Shown piece by piece: positions 30,667 to 38,786 of a DNA stretch of 64,000 nt. The notes beneath the pieces were generated by a model. It had not been told where the DNA came from. It was given only the letters and a program-made list of their open reading frames with translations, and searched no databases. The position numbers were made by a program, and so were the translations under genes. The number at the start of each line of letters is the position of its first letter. The first letter of the stretch is position 1. The DNA is taken from assembly GCF_003002095.1 (NCBI RefSeq), contig NZ_PVZC01000002.1, positions 310,001-374,000 on the forward strand, written 5' to 3'. Origin of the DNA: Allonocardiopsis opalescens (GTDB lineage: Bacteria > Actinomycetota > Actinomycetes > Streptosporangiales > Streptosporangiaceae).

Positions 30667-30682
30667 TTTGTTGTCCGTCCGC

Positions 30683-31852
30683 TTAGATCGGCAGCCGCCA
30701 ACTCGGCCCCTGGGGAGAGTCGAGCCAGAGGCGTTGCTCAGCAGGGGTGGCGGTGAGGCCGAACCGGGAGATGTCAGGCGAGCCGTGGTCATGCCAGGTC
30801 CGGATGGCGTCTTCGACCTGGTCCCACAGGCGGACCGGACCGCTCTGGCGGACCCGCCAGCCGCCGTCCTCGGGCTGAACGTGAGTGCGTGAGCCGCTGG
30901 CGATGTCCCACAGCAGCACATCGCGGGAGGTGGCAACGGCGACGGCGCCGGGGGCGGCGAGCTGGGCGAGAAGGCGCGCGGTCGGCTCCCTCAGCACCTC
31001 GGGGCCCAGCGCGCTGGGGCGTTCCGCCCCGGCAGGCGGGTACAGCAGGGGACCCGCCGGGGGCGGCTGATGCGGGCGGGCCAGCATGAAGGAACGGTGA
31101 CCGGTCAGGAACCGGCCCTCGGCGCAAGCGTCGTCGGTGACGGTGAGCAGGGCTTGGGCATTGGCGTGCATCCACCCCGACAGGGTGAACAGGATCGTGC
31201 CGCCAGGACGCACCTGGTCCAACCAGGGCGGCGGCAGGTAGCGGAAGGAGCAGGTCGCCACCAGCCGGTCGTAGCGACGGTCGTCCGCAAGTCCGTCGAG
31301 ATCACCGAGCACCCCGTCGGCCACCAGCAACCGGGGACGGTGGCCGACACGCGCCAGCGCGGCGGCGGCGGCCGCGGCCACCCCGGAGTCGACCTCGACG
31401 GACGTGACCCGGGCATCGCCCAGGGCCTGGCACAGCAGCGCGGTGGAGTAGCCGGTCCCCGTGCCGATCTCCAGCACCCGCTGCCCGGCACCGATGTCCA
31501 TGTCCTCCAGCATCGCCACCACCAGGCTCGGCAGTGTCGAAGACGAGGTCGGAGAGCCCACCACATCGCCCATGGCGTCAGCCGCGTCGACCCCGTCGAC
31601 CTGGGTGACCCAGGAGACGTCCTGGTAGGCCAGCTCCAGCCACTCCTGTTCCCCCAGCCGGTCGCGGCGGACCGGACGCCAGGCGCTGCCGTCCTCGGTC
31701 AGCCGGTAGACCGCCTCTCCCAGGAACACCTCGCGCGGCACCTCCTGAACCGCGTCGCGCCATCGCCCCGTGCGCACCTCGCCCCGTTCGATCAGGTCGG
31801 CGGCCAGGGCCCGCCTCAGCTCGGCGGCGGCATCGGTCGTGGAGTGGGTCAT
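30683..31852 (-). CDS. tgmM: PIMT-like methyltransferase of the graspetide operon
   Basis: A 389-aa protein of the protein-L-isoaspartate O-methyltransferase family form found with ATP-grasp peptide maturases. Seen: SSSTLPSLVVAMLEDM (substrate loop region), motif I VLEIGTGTGYSTALL, VTSVEVDSG, the ATCSFRYLPPPWLDQVRPGG segment, and a C-terminal extension of about 150 residues ending with EQRLWLDSPQGPSW. In fuscimiditide the equivalent enzyme (ThfM) methylates one aspartate of the crosslinked peptide, which then closes to an aspartimide. ATG 31852 overlaps the tgmB stop by ATGA. The same reaction here is inference by family and operon. Confidence 0.88.
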   Translation of the reverse strand: MTHSTTDAAAELRRALAADLIERGEVRTGRWRDAVQEVPREVFLGEAVYRLTEDGSAWRPVRRDRLGEQEWLELAYQDVSWVTQVDGVDAADAMGDVVGSPTSSSTLPSLVVAMLEDMDIGAGQRVLEIGTGTGYSTALLCQALGDARVTSVEVDSGVAAAAAAALARVGHRPRLLVADGVLGDLDGLADDRRYDRLVATCSFRYLPPPWLDQVRPGGTILFTLSGWMHANAQALLTVTDDACAEGRFLTGHRSFMLARPHQPPPAGPLLYPPAGAERPSALGPEVLREPTARLLAQLAAPGAVAVATSRDVLLWDIASGSRTHVQPEDGGWRVRQSGPVRLWDQVEDAIRTWHDHGSPDISRFGLTATPAEQRLWLDSPQGPSWRLPI

Positions 31853-32799
31853 GTGTGTTCTTTCTGCAGTAGGTCGGCCAGCGCGGTGGTGATCGGCTCG
31901 CGCACCACCTCGATCCAGGCCCACTGGCCGTTGGGATTGCACTCCAGGAACACCCAGGTACCGTCTCGACACAGGGCGAAGTCGAACGCGCCGAAGGCCA
32001 GGCCGAAGGCGTCCAGGTAGGCGTCGATGGCAGCCCGGACCGGAGGGGGCGTGGGCAGGGCCGTATAGGTCAGGCTCGGGTAGTCGCTACGCCAGTCCAG
32101 CCCGGGCGCCCCGTCGATGCGTACCGAGAACACCTGGCGCCCGACGACGGTGGTGCGGATGTCGGCCTGCTTGTCCACCCGCGCCTGGAGCAGGTGCGGA
32201 GCGCCACCGATCGACTCGTCCAGCATGTCGGCGTCGACCTCGTCGACCCAGATCGCCCGGTGCACCCCGTCGTCCCCCTGGTACTCGCCGTTCCACAACG
32301 GCTTGTACACCACCTGATGGCGGCGGGCGAAGACGCGCGCCCGCACGATGTCGTTCGTGACCAGGGTCCTCGGGATGACGAACCCGCAGCGTGCCGCTGC
32401 GGCGAGCTGGGCCACCTTGTGTTCGGCCTGCCGATTGTGCCAGGGATGGTTCACGTACAGCGCTCCCGGCAGGCTGGCGAGCACTCCGCCCAGTCCCCAC
32501 CGGGACTGCTCCACCACCCACCGCCGGTCCGACTCGGTCAGCTCCTGAGCGGCGACGTAGGGAGAAGGGCGCCGCCAGTACACCGACCGCACCCCCGCCA
32601 AGGCCAAGCGCCGGGTGGGAGTGACGACCGCGCCGGTGAGCCCTTCCTCGTCCACGGTGGCGGCCAGTTCCACCTCAGCGGGGAAGGTCCCCGGATCCAG
32701 CCGCACCACCGGCACCCCACGCCGGTGGAGTTCGGTGGTCACCAGGTCGGCCGTCGCATCGCGCAGTTCGGTGACGACCAGGACAGGACGCTCGCTCAA
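31849..32799 (-). CDS. tgmB: ATP-grasp ribosomal peptide maturase
   Basis: A 316-aa graspetide synthetase that activates Asp/Glu side chains of the precursor with ATP and joins them to Thr/Ser hydroxyls as macrolactone esters. Seen: N-terminal VLVVTELRDATADLVTTEL, YWRRPSPY, YVNHPWHNRQAEHKVAQLA, the ATP-grasp lysine in VVYKPLWNGEYQGDDG, and the Mg-binding C-terminal FLECNPNGQWAWIE. This is the MvdD/TgmB family. The TTG start at 32799 overlaps the precursor stop (TTGA), so precursor and enzyme are translationally coupled. Confidence 0.93.
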   Translation of the reverse strand: MSERPVLVVTELRDATADLVTTELHRRGVPVVRLDPGTFPAEVELAATVDEEGLTGAVVTPTRRLALAGVRSVYWRRPSPYVAAQELTESDRRWVVEQSRWGLGGVLASLPGALYVNHPWHNRQAEHKVAQLAAAARCGFVIPRTLVTNDIVRARVFARRHQVVYKPLWNGEYQGDDGVHRAIWVDEVDADMLDESIGGAPHLLQARVDKQADIRTTVVGRQVFSVRIDGAPGLDWRSDYPSLTYTALPTPPPVRAAIDAYLDAFGLAFGAFDFALCRDGTWVFLECNPNGQWAWIEVVREPITTALADLLQKEHT

Positions 32800-33059
32800 T
32801 CGGGTCCGTAGTCCACGCTGGTGTCGGTTCGGGGACTACCGGGGTTCGCTCCGTCCGGACCGGCGTGGGTCTCCGTATGGGTGTCCTGGCGCACATTGGT
32901 GCCGTGCTTGCCCGCCTCGATCACCTGCCCGGCCGCATCCAGGCAACGGGCCGTCTGGGTCTCGGGATCAAGTTCGATGCGCGCGTAGCAGACCGGAGCG
33001 GCGGCCGGGAAGGGTCGCATCCGGGTCAGTCCCCACGGGGGTACGGCAGCTGGCGCCAA
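32796..33059 (-). CDS. tgmA: graspetide (ATP-grasp RiPP) precursor peptide
   Basis: An 87-aa precursor from TTG 33059, chosen because GAGGAG lies 6 bases upstream; ATG 33098 would give 100 aa. The leader has the maturase recognition motif PWGLTRMRPFP and the second conserved segment YARIELDPETQTARC. The core (last 35 residues, after AGKHG) has threonines alternating in DTHTETH, a glycine/proline turn with an Asp-Gly pair (GPDGANPG), and a second arm TDTSVDYGPD rich in Asp. That fits a stem-loop of Thr-Asp esters with an aspartimide at the Asp-Gly, as in fuscimiditide; exact linkages are not predictable by eye. Confidence 0.9.
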   Translation of the reverse strand: MAPAAVPPWGLTRMRPFPAAAPVCYARIELDPETQTARCLDAAGQVIEAGKHGTNVRQDTHTETHAGPDGANPGSPRTDTSVDYGPD

Positions 33060-33153
33060 TGCGCTCTCCTCACCAGGGCGACGGGCACCATGCTTCATTC
33101 CCCGGGCACAAGATCCTTAGCCCCTGGCCCAGCTCCTACACGTGTCAGCACAA

Positions 33154-33185
33154 GGCCCCCGCCACTCCCTCCGGAGGCGGGGGCC
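33154..33185 (-). terminator. terminator hairpin of the DUF3027 gene
   Basis: Perfect 10-bp stem (33154-33163 / 33176-33185) with a 12-nt loop, just beyond the stop of the minus-strand DUF3027 gene and upstream of tgmA. Confidence 0.75.
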
Positions 33186-33212
33186 GTCTCGCTGTTCACA
33201 TGGTGGCGGGGC

Positions 33213-34055
33213 TCAGTCCCCGTCCGGCTTCTCGGCGGGCGGCTCGTCCGTGGCCTGGCCCGCCGGGATGATGTCGTAGCCCAGTTCGTCCACGATCGGG
33301 GGCGGCGGTTCGGTGGCGACGGCGGGGAGGACGGCTTCGGAGTGGGCGCCGCAGCCGTGGTCGAGGGAGACGACCTTGCCGTCGTCGGGGGCGAAGGCGT
33401 TGGCGCAGACGCCGAAGAGCTGGCGGAGGCCGCCCGCCAGCGGGACCATGAAGCCGCAGTCGGCGCAGTGGCCGGGGGCGGAGTCGGCGATGGGGCTGTC
33501 GGGGCCCGCGTCGGAGGTGTACCAGCGGTGCGCCGCCTCGTCGCGGCCGATGGCGGAGAGCACCCGGGGGCGGCCCAGGCCGAGCTCCCACAGCATCTGG
33601 CGGTCGGGGGCGTCGGCGGCCAGGGCGGCGCGCAGCGGGTCGGGGTCGTCCTGCGGCACCTGGGTGAAGCCGGGCGCGAGGCGGTCGTCGTCCTCGGGGG
33701 TGGGCAGCAGGTCGCCGACGCCGAGGTCGCCGGGGCGCAGCCGCTCCTTCCACGGCACCCACTCGGGCGCCAGCAGGGCGTCGGTGCCGGGGAGCAGCAC
33801 GCTCTCGCTCACCGTGACGACCTTCGCGCGGGCGGCCCGGGCCACCGTCACGGCGAAGCGCCAGCCCTGGTAGCCCGGATCGGCGCAGTCGAAGTAGTGG
33901 GTGACCACCCGGTCGCCCTCGGCGCGCAGCGCGAGGTGCTCGCCGACGTACTCGGGACGGCTGATCTCGACCGCGGCGGAGCGGGCGAGGTCGACCGCCT
34001 CGGCGCAGGCCGGGTCGACGGCCGGCGTACGGGAACGCGTCTGAGTAGGGCTCAC
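33213..34055 (-). CDS. DUF3027 family protein
   Basis: A 280-aa actinobacterial protein of unknown function. Seen: VGEHLALRAEGDRVVTHYFDC, YQGWRFAVTVARA, WVPWKERLRPGDLGVGD, and a cysteine/histidine cluster (GHCADCGFMVPL ... VSLDHGCGAHSE) that probably binds zinc. The family is widely kept in actinomycetes beside a cold-shock-domain gene, as here (34249-34629, same strand, upstream). GTG 34055 is taken; GTG 34076 is possible. Confidence 0.88.
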   Translation of the reverse strand: MSPTQTRSRTPAVDPACAEAVDLARSAAVEISRPEYVGEHLALRAEGDRVVTHYFDCADPGYQGWRFAVTVARAARAKVVTVSESVLLPGTDALLAPEWVPWKERLRPGDLGVGDLLPTPEDDDRLAPGFTQVPQDDPDPLRAALAADAPDRQMLWELGLGRPRVLSAIGRDEAAHRWYTSDAGPDSPIADSAPGHCADCGFMVPLAGGLRQLFGVCANAFAPDDGKVVSLDHGCGAHSEAVLPAVATEPPPPIVDELGYDIIPAGQATDEPPAEKPDGD

Positions 34056-34248
34056 AGCTACCGATTCTCTCGTCACGTGGCGGTGCGCGGGTGGGCGCCG
34101 CCGGCGCCGCAGGGGCAGGACGGCTCTCACGCCCCCGCCGGCCTCGGCCGGTCGGCCGGCACCCCGCATCCTGAGCTTAACCGGGGCCGGGGGCGATTGG
34201 CACCACAGGTGAACTGCGCGCATGCGGCGCCGCCGCGCCGCGGCGGGC

Positions 34249-34629
34249 TCAGGCTTCGAGGTCCTCGGCGACCGCCCGCAGCACCTGGGCGATCTTGGCC
34301 GCCTCGCGGCGGTCGGGGTGCTTGTCCCTGCGGTACGCGCCCGAGACGTGGTCGAGCAGCTTGATCAGGTCCTCCACGATGACGACCATTTCCTCGGGCT
34401 TCTTGCGCAGCGCCTTCGCCACCGAGCGCGGTGCGTCGAGGACCTTCACCTGGAGGGCCTGGGCGCCCTTGCGCCCCTGGGCCACGCCGAACTCCACCCG
34501 CTGGCCGCTGTGCAGCACGGCGCCGGCGGGCAGCGCGGAGGAGTGGACGAACACCTCACCACCGTCGTCACTGGTGAGGAATCCGAACCCCTTGCCCGTG
34601 TCGTACCACTTGACCTTGCCGGTGGGCAC
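34249..34629 (-). CDS. cold-shock-domain protein with C-terminal helical extension
   Basis: A 126-aa protein. Residues 1-65 are a cold-shock domain with RNP1-like GKGFGFLTSDDG and RNP2-like EVFVHSSAL, for single-stranded nucleic acid binding. Residues 66-126 are an additional helical part (APRSVAKALRKKPEEMVVIV) absent from the 67-aa CspA type. The longer form adjacent to DUF3027 is an actinobacterial pattern. It starts at GTG 34629 with an AGGT-containing leader. Confidence 0.9.
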   Translation of the reverse strand: MPTGKVKWYDTGKGFGFLTSDDGGEVFVHSSALPAGAVLHSGQRVEFGVAQGRKGAQALQVKVLDAPRSVAKALRKKPEEMVVIVEDLIKLLDHVSGAYRRDKHPDRREAAKIAQVLRAVAEDLEA

Positions 34630-34901
34630 GTGAAACCTCGTCGTAGAATCGTGGCCGGATCGCCGCAGCCTGCCTGTCTCGCGAGAGGCCCCGGCACGTG
34701 CGCGCGCCTGGAGCCCCTGTCCCCTCTAGGTTACCGGCACCCGCCGCGCGGACGCGAAAATCACCTGCCCGCCTTCGGTCACAAATCGGGCGCCGCCCGC
34801 GGCGCCCCCGGCCGTCGCCCGCGAGCCCGGTCCACGTCTCGCCCACGCGTTCATCCGCACGGCACCGGCGGCCGACGCGAGCGGTCGGGCCGGACAAGCG
34901 A

Positions 34902-34934
34902 ACGGGGACCCGGACGCGAAGTCCGGGTCCCCGT
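34902..34934 (-). terminator. orphan intrinsic terminator
   Basis: Perfect 14-bp stem (34902-34915 / 34921-34934) with loop GCGAA. It lies 273 bp upstream of the cold-shock gene start and 303 bp upstream of the plus-strand gene, so no annotated gene runs into it. Confidence 0.8.
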
Positions 34935-35053
34935 CGGCGGCGCCCCCCGCCCGCTATGCGGAGTCGGGACGGAATGGGCGGGGGCGCCGCGCTCCGGCGG
35001 GCGGGCCCACCGGCTTTAGTGGCGTTCCTCCTGGGCGGTGTGGAGCGGAACGT
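34902..35053 (-). ncRNA. candidate stand-alone small RNA, about 150 nt
   Basis: In a 607-bp gap between divergent genes there is a perfect terminator (34902-34934) that belongs to neither gene. On the minus strand a promoter-like pair (TGATTA, 17 bp, TATAAC; 35088-35060) lies about 120 bp upstream of it. The predicted transcript from about 35053 contains an unpaired-looking AGGAGGA, a long GC hairpin (GGCGCCCCCGCCC with a near-perfect complement), then the terminator. No plausible reading frame stops before the terminator. Start point is estimated. Confidence 0.4.
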
Positions 35054-35059
35054 GTCAGG

Positions 35060-35088
35060 GTTATACCCCTCACCACCAGCCTTAATCA
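35060..35088 (-). promoter_or_regulatory. candidate promoter of the small RNA
   Basis: Read on the minus strand: TGATTA (35088-35083), 17-bp spacer, TATAAC (35065-35060). The -10 is close to consensus, the -35 weaker. Points towards the orphan terminator. Confidence 0.4.
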
Positions 35089-35236
35089 CACTCCGTAATT
35101 ACTTCTTGCCGGACAGTGACACAGCTGCGGGAGGCGTCCGCCGCCGAGCCGGCAGCGGGCGGGCCCGCCGCCGCCGCCACACCCGGTCCGGGGCGGCGTG
35201 CCGCGGCAGCGCCCGGGATCGCTTAACGTAGGTCGG

Positions 35237-37639
35237 ATGGGCGCTCACGATACGTATGTCTCCTGGCTGCGCGCCGCCCCGGACGACCGGCTGGCGGCGC
35301 TCTTCGACGCGCGCCCCGACCTCATCACCCCCGTCCCCGCCGACCTCCGCTCGCTGGCCGCCCGGGCGACCACCCGGGCCGCGCTGGTCCGGGCGCTCGA
35401 CCGGCTGGACCTCGTCGCGCTCCGGGTGGTGGAGGCGCTGGTCGCCGTGGGGGCGGCCGCGCCGGAGGAGCTGCCCGCGCTGCTCACCCCCGACGGCGGC
35501 ACCCCGCCCGAGCCCGCCGATACGAGCCGCGCCGCCGAACTGCTGCTCACCCGCGCGCTCATCTGGGAGTCGGCCACCGGCCTGCGCCCGGCGCCCGGCC
35601 TGGACGCGGTGCTGCCCTCGCCCGCCGGGCTCGGCCCCCGCGCGTCGCTCGTCTTCGCCGGCTACCCCACCGACCAGCTGGTCGACCTGCTCATCGACAT
35701 CCGCGCCGCCTCCGACCCCGCCGCCGGCGCGCACTCCGCGCCCGCCGACCGCGACCCCACCCTGTCCGGCGCCGACCTCGCCGAGCGGGTGGCCGGGCTG
35801 CTCGCCGAGCCTGCGCGGGTGGCCGCCCTGGCCGAGGAGGCGGGGCCCGAGGCGCGGGCGGCCCTGGACCGGCTGGCCTGGGGGCCGTCCAAGGGCAGCG
35901 TGGCCTCGGCCCGCCGGCGGGTGCGCCGGGCCGACGCGTCCTCACCGATCGACCGGCTGCTCGCTCGCGGCCTGCTCGCGGCCGTCGACGAGAGCACCGT
36001 CGCGCTGCCCCGGGAGGTCGGCCTCCTGCTGCGCGGCGGCGCGCTCTTCCGCGACTCCGCGGCGGCCCCGCCGCTCACCGGCACCGAGCGCCGCCCCGAC
36101 CTGGTCGACCGCGCCGCGGGCGGGCAGGCCCTCACCTTCCTGCGCACCGTCCAGTCCCTGCTGGACGCGATCGCCGACGAGCCCCCTTCCGTGCTGCGCG
36201 CGGGCGGCCTGGGCACCAGGGAGCTGCGCCGGCTGGCGCAGGCCCTCGACCTGGACGAGACGGCGGCCGCCACCGCGCTGGAGGCGGCGCACGCCGCCGG
36301 GCTGCTGGCCGCGCACGACGGCGAGTGGCTGCCCACCGTCGGCTACGACCTGTGGTGCCAGGCCGAGCCGGCCCGGCGCTGGGCCCGGCTCGCCACCGCC
36401 TGGCTGGAGTCCACCCGCGTCGCCTCGCTGACCGGCCGCCGCGACGAGCGCGGCAAGCCGGTCAACGCCCTCGGCCCCGGCCTGGACCGCGGCGCCGCCC
36501 CCGAGATCCGCGCCGACGTGCTCGCCGCGCTGGCCGCCGCCCCCGGCCTGGCCCCCGAGCGCGCGGCGCTGGCCGCCCGGCTCGCCTGGGAGCGGCCGCG
36601 CCGCCAGGGCGCCGGCTACGAGCTGGTGGTGGACGCCACCCTGCGCGAGGCGGCCGAACTGGGACTGATCGGGCTCGGCGCGCTCGCCGCGCACGGCCCC
36701 GCGCTGCCCTCGGGCGAGGAGGCGGCGGCCGAGGCGCTCGCCCCGCACCTGCCCGAGCCGGTCGACCACGTCCTGCTCCAGGCCGACCTCACCGCAGTCG
36801 CCCCGGGACCGCTCGTCCCCGAGCTGGCCAGACGGCTGGCGCAGCTGGCCGAGGTGGAGTCCACCGGCGGCGCCACCGTCTACCGCTTCACCCCCGACTC
36901 CGTCCGCCGCGCCCTCGACCACGGCCAGGGCACTGACCAGATACTGGCGCTGCTGGAGACCCGCTCCGCCACCCCCGTCCCGCAGCCGCTGCGCTACCTG
37001 GTCGAGGACACCGCGCGCAGGCACGGCCGGCTGCGGGTCGGCACGGCAGGCGCCTACCTGCGCTGCGACGACCCCGTCACGCTCGACCAGGTGCTCGCCG
37101 ACCCCCGCGCCGGCCACCTCCAGCTGTTCCGGCTGGCCCCCACCGTGGTGGCCGGCCACACCACCCGGCCGATCCTGGTGGAGGCGCTGCGCGAGCTGGG
37201 CTACGCGCCGGTGCCCGAGGCCGCCGACGGCACCGTCGTGCTGAGCCGGCCGCGGCTGCGCCGGGCCGAGGCCCAGCCCGCCGCCGCCCAGCCGCGCACC
37301 CCTGACGCGGCGCTGCGCCGCGCCGCCGTGCGCGCGCTGCGGGCCGGCGACGAGGCGGCCACCACCGAGCGCCGCCCGCTCGCCGCGCCCGCCGACGCCC
37401 CGCCCCGCTCGGCGGTGGCCGCCACCCTGGCCACCCTGTCGGCGGCGGTGAACGCGGGCGCGCGGGTGTGGATCGGCTACCTGGACAACGATGGCCAGGC
37501 CAGCAGCCGCATCGTGGAGCCCGCCCGGGTCGAGGGCGGCTACCTCACCGCCTACGACGCCACCCGCGCCGCCGTGCACCGCTTCGCGCTGCACCGCATC
37601 ACCGGCGTCGCCGAAGTGGCCGGCTCCACACCCGCCTAG
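35237..37639 (+). CDS. helicase-associated (XPB/Ssl2 N-terminal-like) protein with WYL domain
   Basis: An 800-aa protein of the 'helicase-associated domain' family (XPB/Ssl2 N-terminal-like, PF13625). It is mostly Ala/Leu-rich helices, with VDHVLLQADLTAVAPGPLVPEL near residue 515 as the recognisable domain start and FTPDSVRRALDHGQGTDQIL following. The C-terminus (about 735-790) is a WYL-type ligand-binding segment: RVWIGYLDNDGQASSRIVEP with HRFALHRITGVAEV. The XPB helicase gene lies 1.9 kb downstream on the same strand, supporting a DNA-repair or helicase-partner role. ATG 35237 preferred to GTG 35198. Confidence 0.88.
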   Translation: MGAHDTYVSWLRAAPDDRLAALFDARPDLITPVPADLRSLAARATTRAALVRALDRLDLVALRVVEALVAVGAAAPEELPALLTPDGGTPPEPADTSRAAELLLTRALIWESATGLRPAPGLDAVLPSPAGLGPRASLVFAGYPTDQLVDLLIDIRAASDPAAGAHSAPADRDPTLSGADLAERVAGLLAEPARVAALAEEAGPEARAALDRLAWGPSKGSVASARRRVRRADASSPIDRLLARGLLAAVDESTVALPREVGLLLRGGALFRDSAAAPPLTGTERRPDLVDRAAGGQALTFLRTVQSLLDAIADEPPSVLRAGGLGTRELRRLAQALDLDETAAATALEAAHAAGLLAAHDGEWLPTVGYDLWCQAEPARRWARLATAWLESTRVASLTGRRDERGKPVNALGPGLDRGAAPEIRADVLAALAAAPGLAPERAALAARLAWERPRRQGAGYELVVDATLREAAELGLIGLGALAAHGPALPSGEEAAAEALAPHLPEPVDHVLLQADLTAVAPGPLVPELARRLAQLAEVESTGGATVYRFTPDSVRRALDHGQGTDQILALLETRSATPVPQPLRYLVEDTARRHGRLRVGTAGAYLRCDDPVTLDQVLADPRAGHLQLFRLAPTVVAGHTTRPILVEALRELGYAPVPEAADGTVVLSRPRLRRAEAQPAAAQPRTPDAALRRAAVRALRAGDEAATTERRPLAAPADAPPRSAVAATLATLSAAVNAGARVWIGYLDNDGQASSRIVEPARVEGGYLTAYDATRAAVHRFALHRITGVAEVAGSTPA

Positions 37640-37778
37640 GGCGAGGTGGCCGGAGCCGGACGCCCCTCCACCGCGTCCAAGTGGCGGAGTGTGTCCGCGG
37701 GACTCCCGCTCGCCCCGCCCGCGGCTACCGGATGTGACACGATTGCGGGTATACCCGTCGGCTGCGGAGGTTCGGCGC

Positions 37779-38246
37779 ATGAGCGACCAGTGGGGCGCGC
37801 AGGGCTGGAACGGCCCGGGCGGCCAGAACCCCTATCCCCCTCCCGGCCACGGCGGCCCCACCGGCGGCTACGGGGCAGCCCAGGGCCCTACCGGCGGTTA
37901 CGGCGCGGGCGGCTACGGCCCCGGCGGCTACGGCCCGCCGCCGGGCCCCCCGCCGCCCGGCCCTGGCCAGGGCGGCCCGGGGCCGGCGAACACCCTGGCG
38001 ATCGTCGGGCTCGTGCTGAACTGCCTGGGGCTGTTCGCCTGCTGCCTCAGCGTGTTCGTCCTCTTCACCTCGCTGGGCGGCATCGTCTGCGCCATCCTGG
38101 CGCTCTCGCTCCGCTCGCCGAACCCGTCGACCACGAAGGGGCTCGCGAACGCCTCGGTGGCGCTGGCCGGGGCCTCGCTGGTGATCTGCGTCATCTTCGT
38201 CGCCCTGTACGGCGTGGGCCTGCTGTCCGCCTTCATGTCCTACTGA
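37779..38246 (+). CDS. Gly/Pro-rich DUF4190-like membrane protein
   Basis: A 155-aa protein. The first 68 residues are disordered and Gly/Pro/Tyr-rich with repeated GGYG units. Two membrane helices follow (about 70-105 and 125-150), the first with NTLAIVGLVLNCLGLF, which matches DUF4190-type proteins. GGAGG 8 bases ahead of ATG 37779. It is followed after 30 bp by a similar gene, so the two form a tandem pair. Function unknown. Confidence 0.75.
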   Translation: MSDQWGAQGWNGPGGQNPYPPPGHGGPTGGYGAAQGPTGGYGAGGYGPGGYGPPPGPPPPGPGQGGPGPANTLAIVGLVLNCLGLFACCLSVFVLFTSLGGIVCAILALSLRSPNPSTTKGLANASVALAGASLVICVIFVALYGVGLLSAFMSY

Positions 38247-38276
38247 CACCCCGACCCGCCGAAGAGGAGCGACCGC

Positions 38277-38708
38277 ATGAGCAACCAGTGGGGGCCGCAG
38301 GGCGATCCCGCCGGATGGGACCCCTACGCCACGCCGCAGCAGTACGGCCCGCAGGGCTGGGAGCAGCCGGGGTGGCCCGACCAGCAGGACTACGCCGTGC
38401 AGCCGCCCACGTCGGGCTGGGAGGCGCCCGCGGCGCCGATGGCGCCCCGCTACGCGCCGCCTCCGCCGCCGCGGATCAGCCACGGCGGCGCCACGGCCTC
38501 GCTCGTCTTCAACATCCTCGCGCTGGTGTGGTGCCTCGGGCTGCCGTCCATCGGCGGTATCGCGCTGGCCGCGATGGCCATCGGCGAGCACGTCGACGAA
38601 GAGCGCGTCTCCCGGCTGACCCGCTGGTCGTGGGTGTGCCTGGCCCTCACCCCGGTCCTGTGGATCGGCTTCTTCTTCCTGCTCTTCATCATCGGCGCGC
38701 TCGCCTAG
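38277..38708 (+). CDS. Gln/Pro-rich DUF4190-like membrane protein
   Basis: A 143-aa relative of the preceding gene product. A Trp/Gln/Pro/Gly-rich first half (MSNQWGPQGDPAGWDPYA) is followed by two membrane helices (about 72-98 and 117-142) with a short charged loop EHVDEERVSR. Probably formed by duplication and divergence. Preceded by AGAGGAG 7 bases ahead of the ATG. Function unknown. Confidence 0.72.
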   Translation: MSNQWGPQGDPAGWDPYATPQQYGPQGWEQPGWPDQQDYAVQPPTSGWEAPAAPMAPRYAPPPPPRISHGGATASLVFNILALVWCLGLPSIGGIALAAMAIGEHVDEERVSRLTRWSWVCLALTPVLWIGFFFLLFIIGALA

Positions 38709-38756
38709 GCGGTGCTTCTCCTGGTCGGGGTGGGGTCACGCGGCCGAACGCGGCCC

Positions 38757-38777
38757 GCACCCCGTGGCGGGGGGTGC
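38757..38777. terminator. terminator hairpin between convergent genes
   Basis: 7-bp stem GCACCCC / GGGGTGC with a 7-nt loop, between the DUF4190-like pair and the minus-strand gene ending at 38787. Confidence 0.5.
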
Positions 38778-38786
38778 TCGCAGGAC

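Noticed and set aside
34698..35231. 177-aa plus-strand frame in the 34.6-35.2 kb gap
   Set aside because: Arg/Pro-rich, passes through a perfect terminator hairpin, and has no Shine-Dalgarno or recognisable domain.
37860..37950. Possible short tandem repeat or CRISPR-like array in the GGYG region
   Set aside because: The periodicity comes from Gly/Tyr codons of the DUF4190-like protein; there are no uniform repeats with unique spacers.
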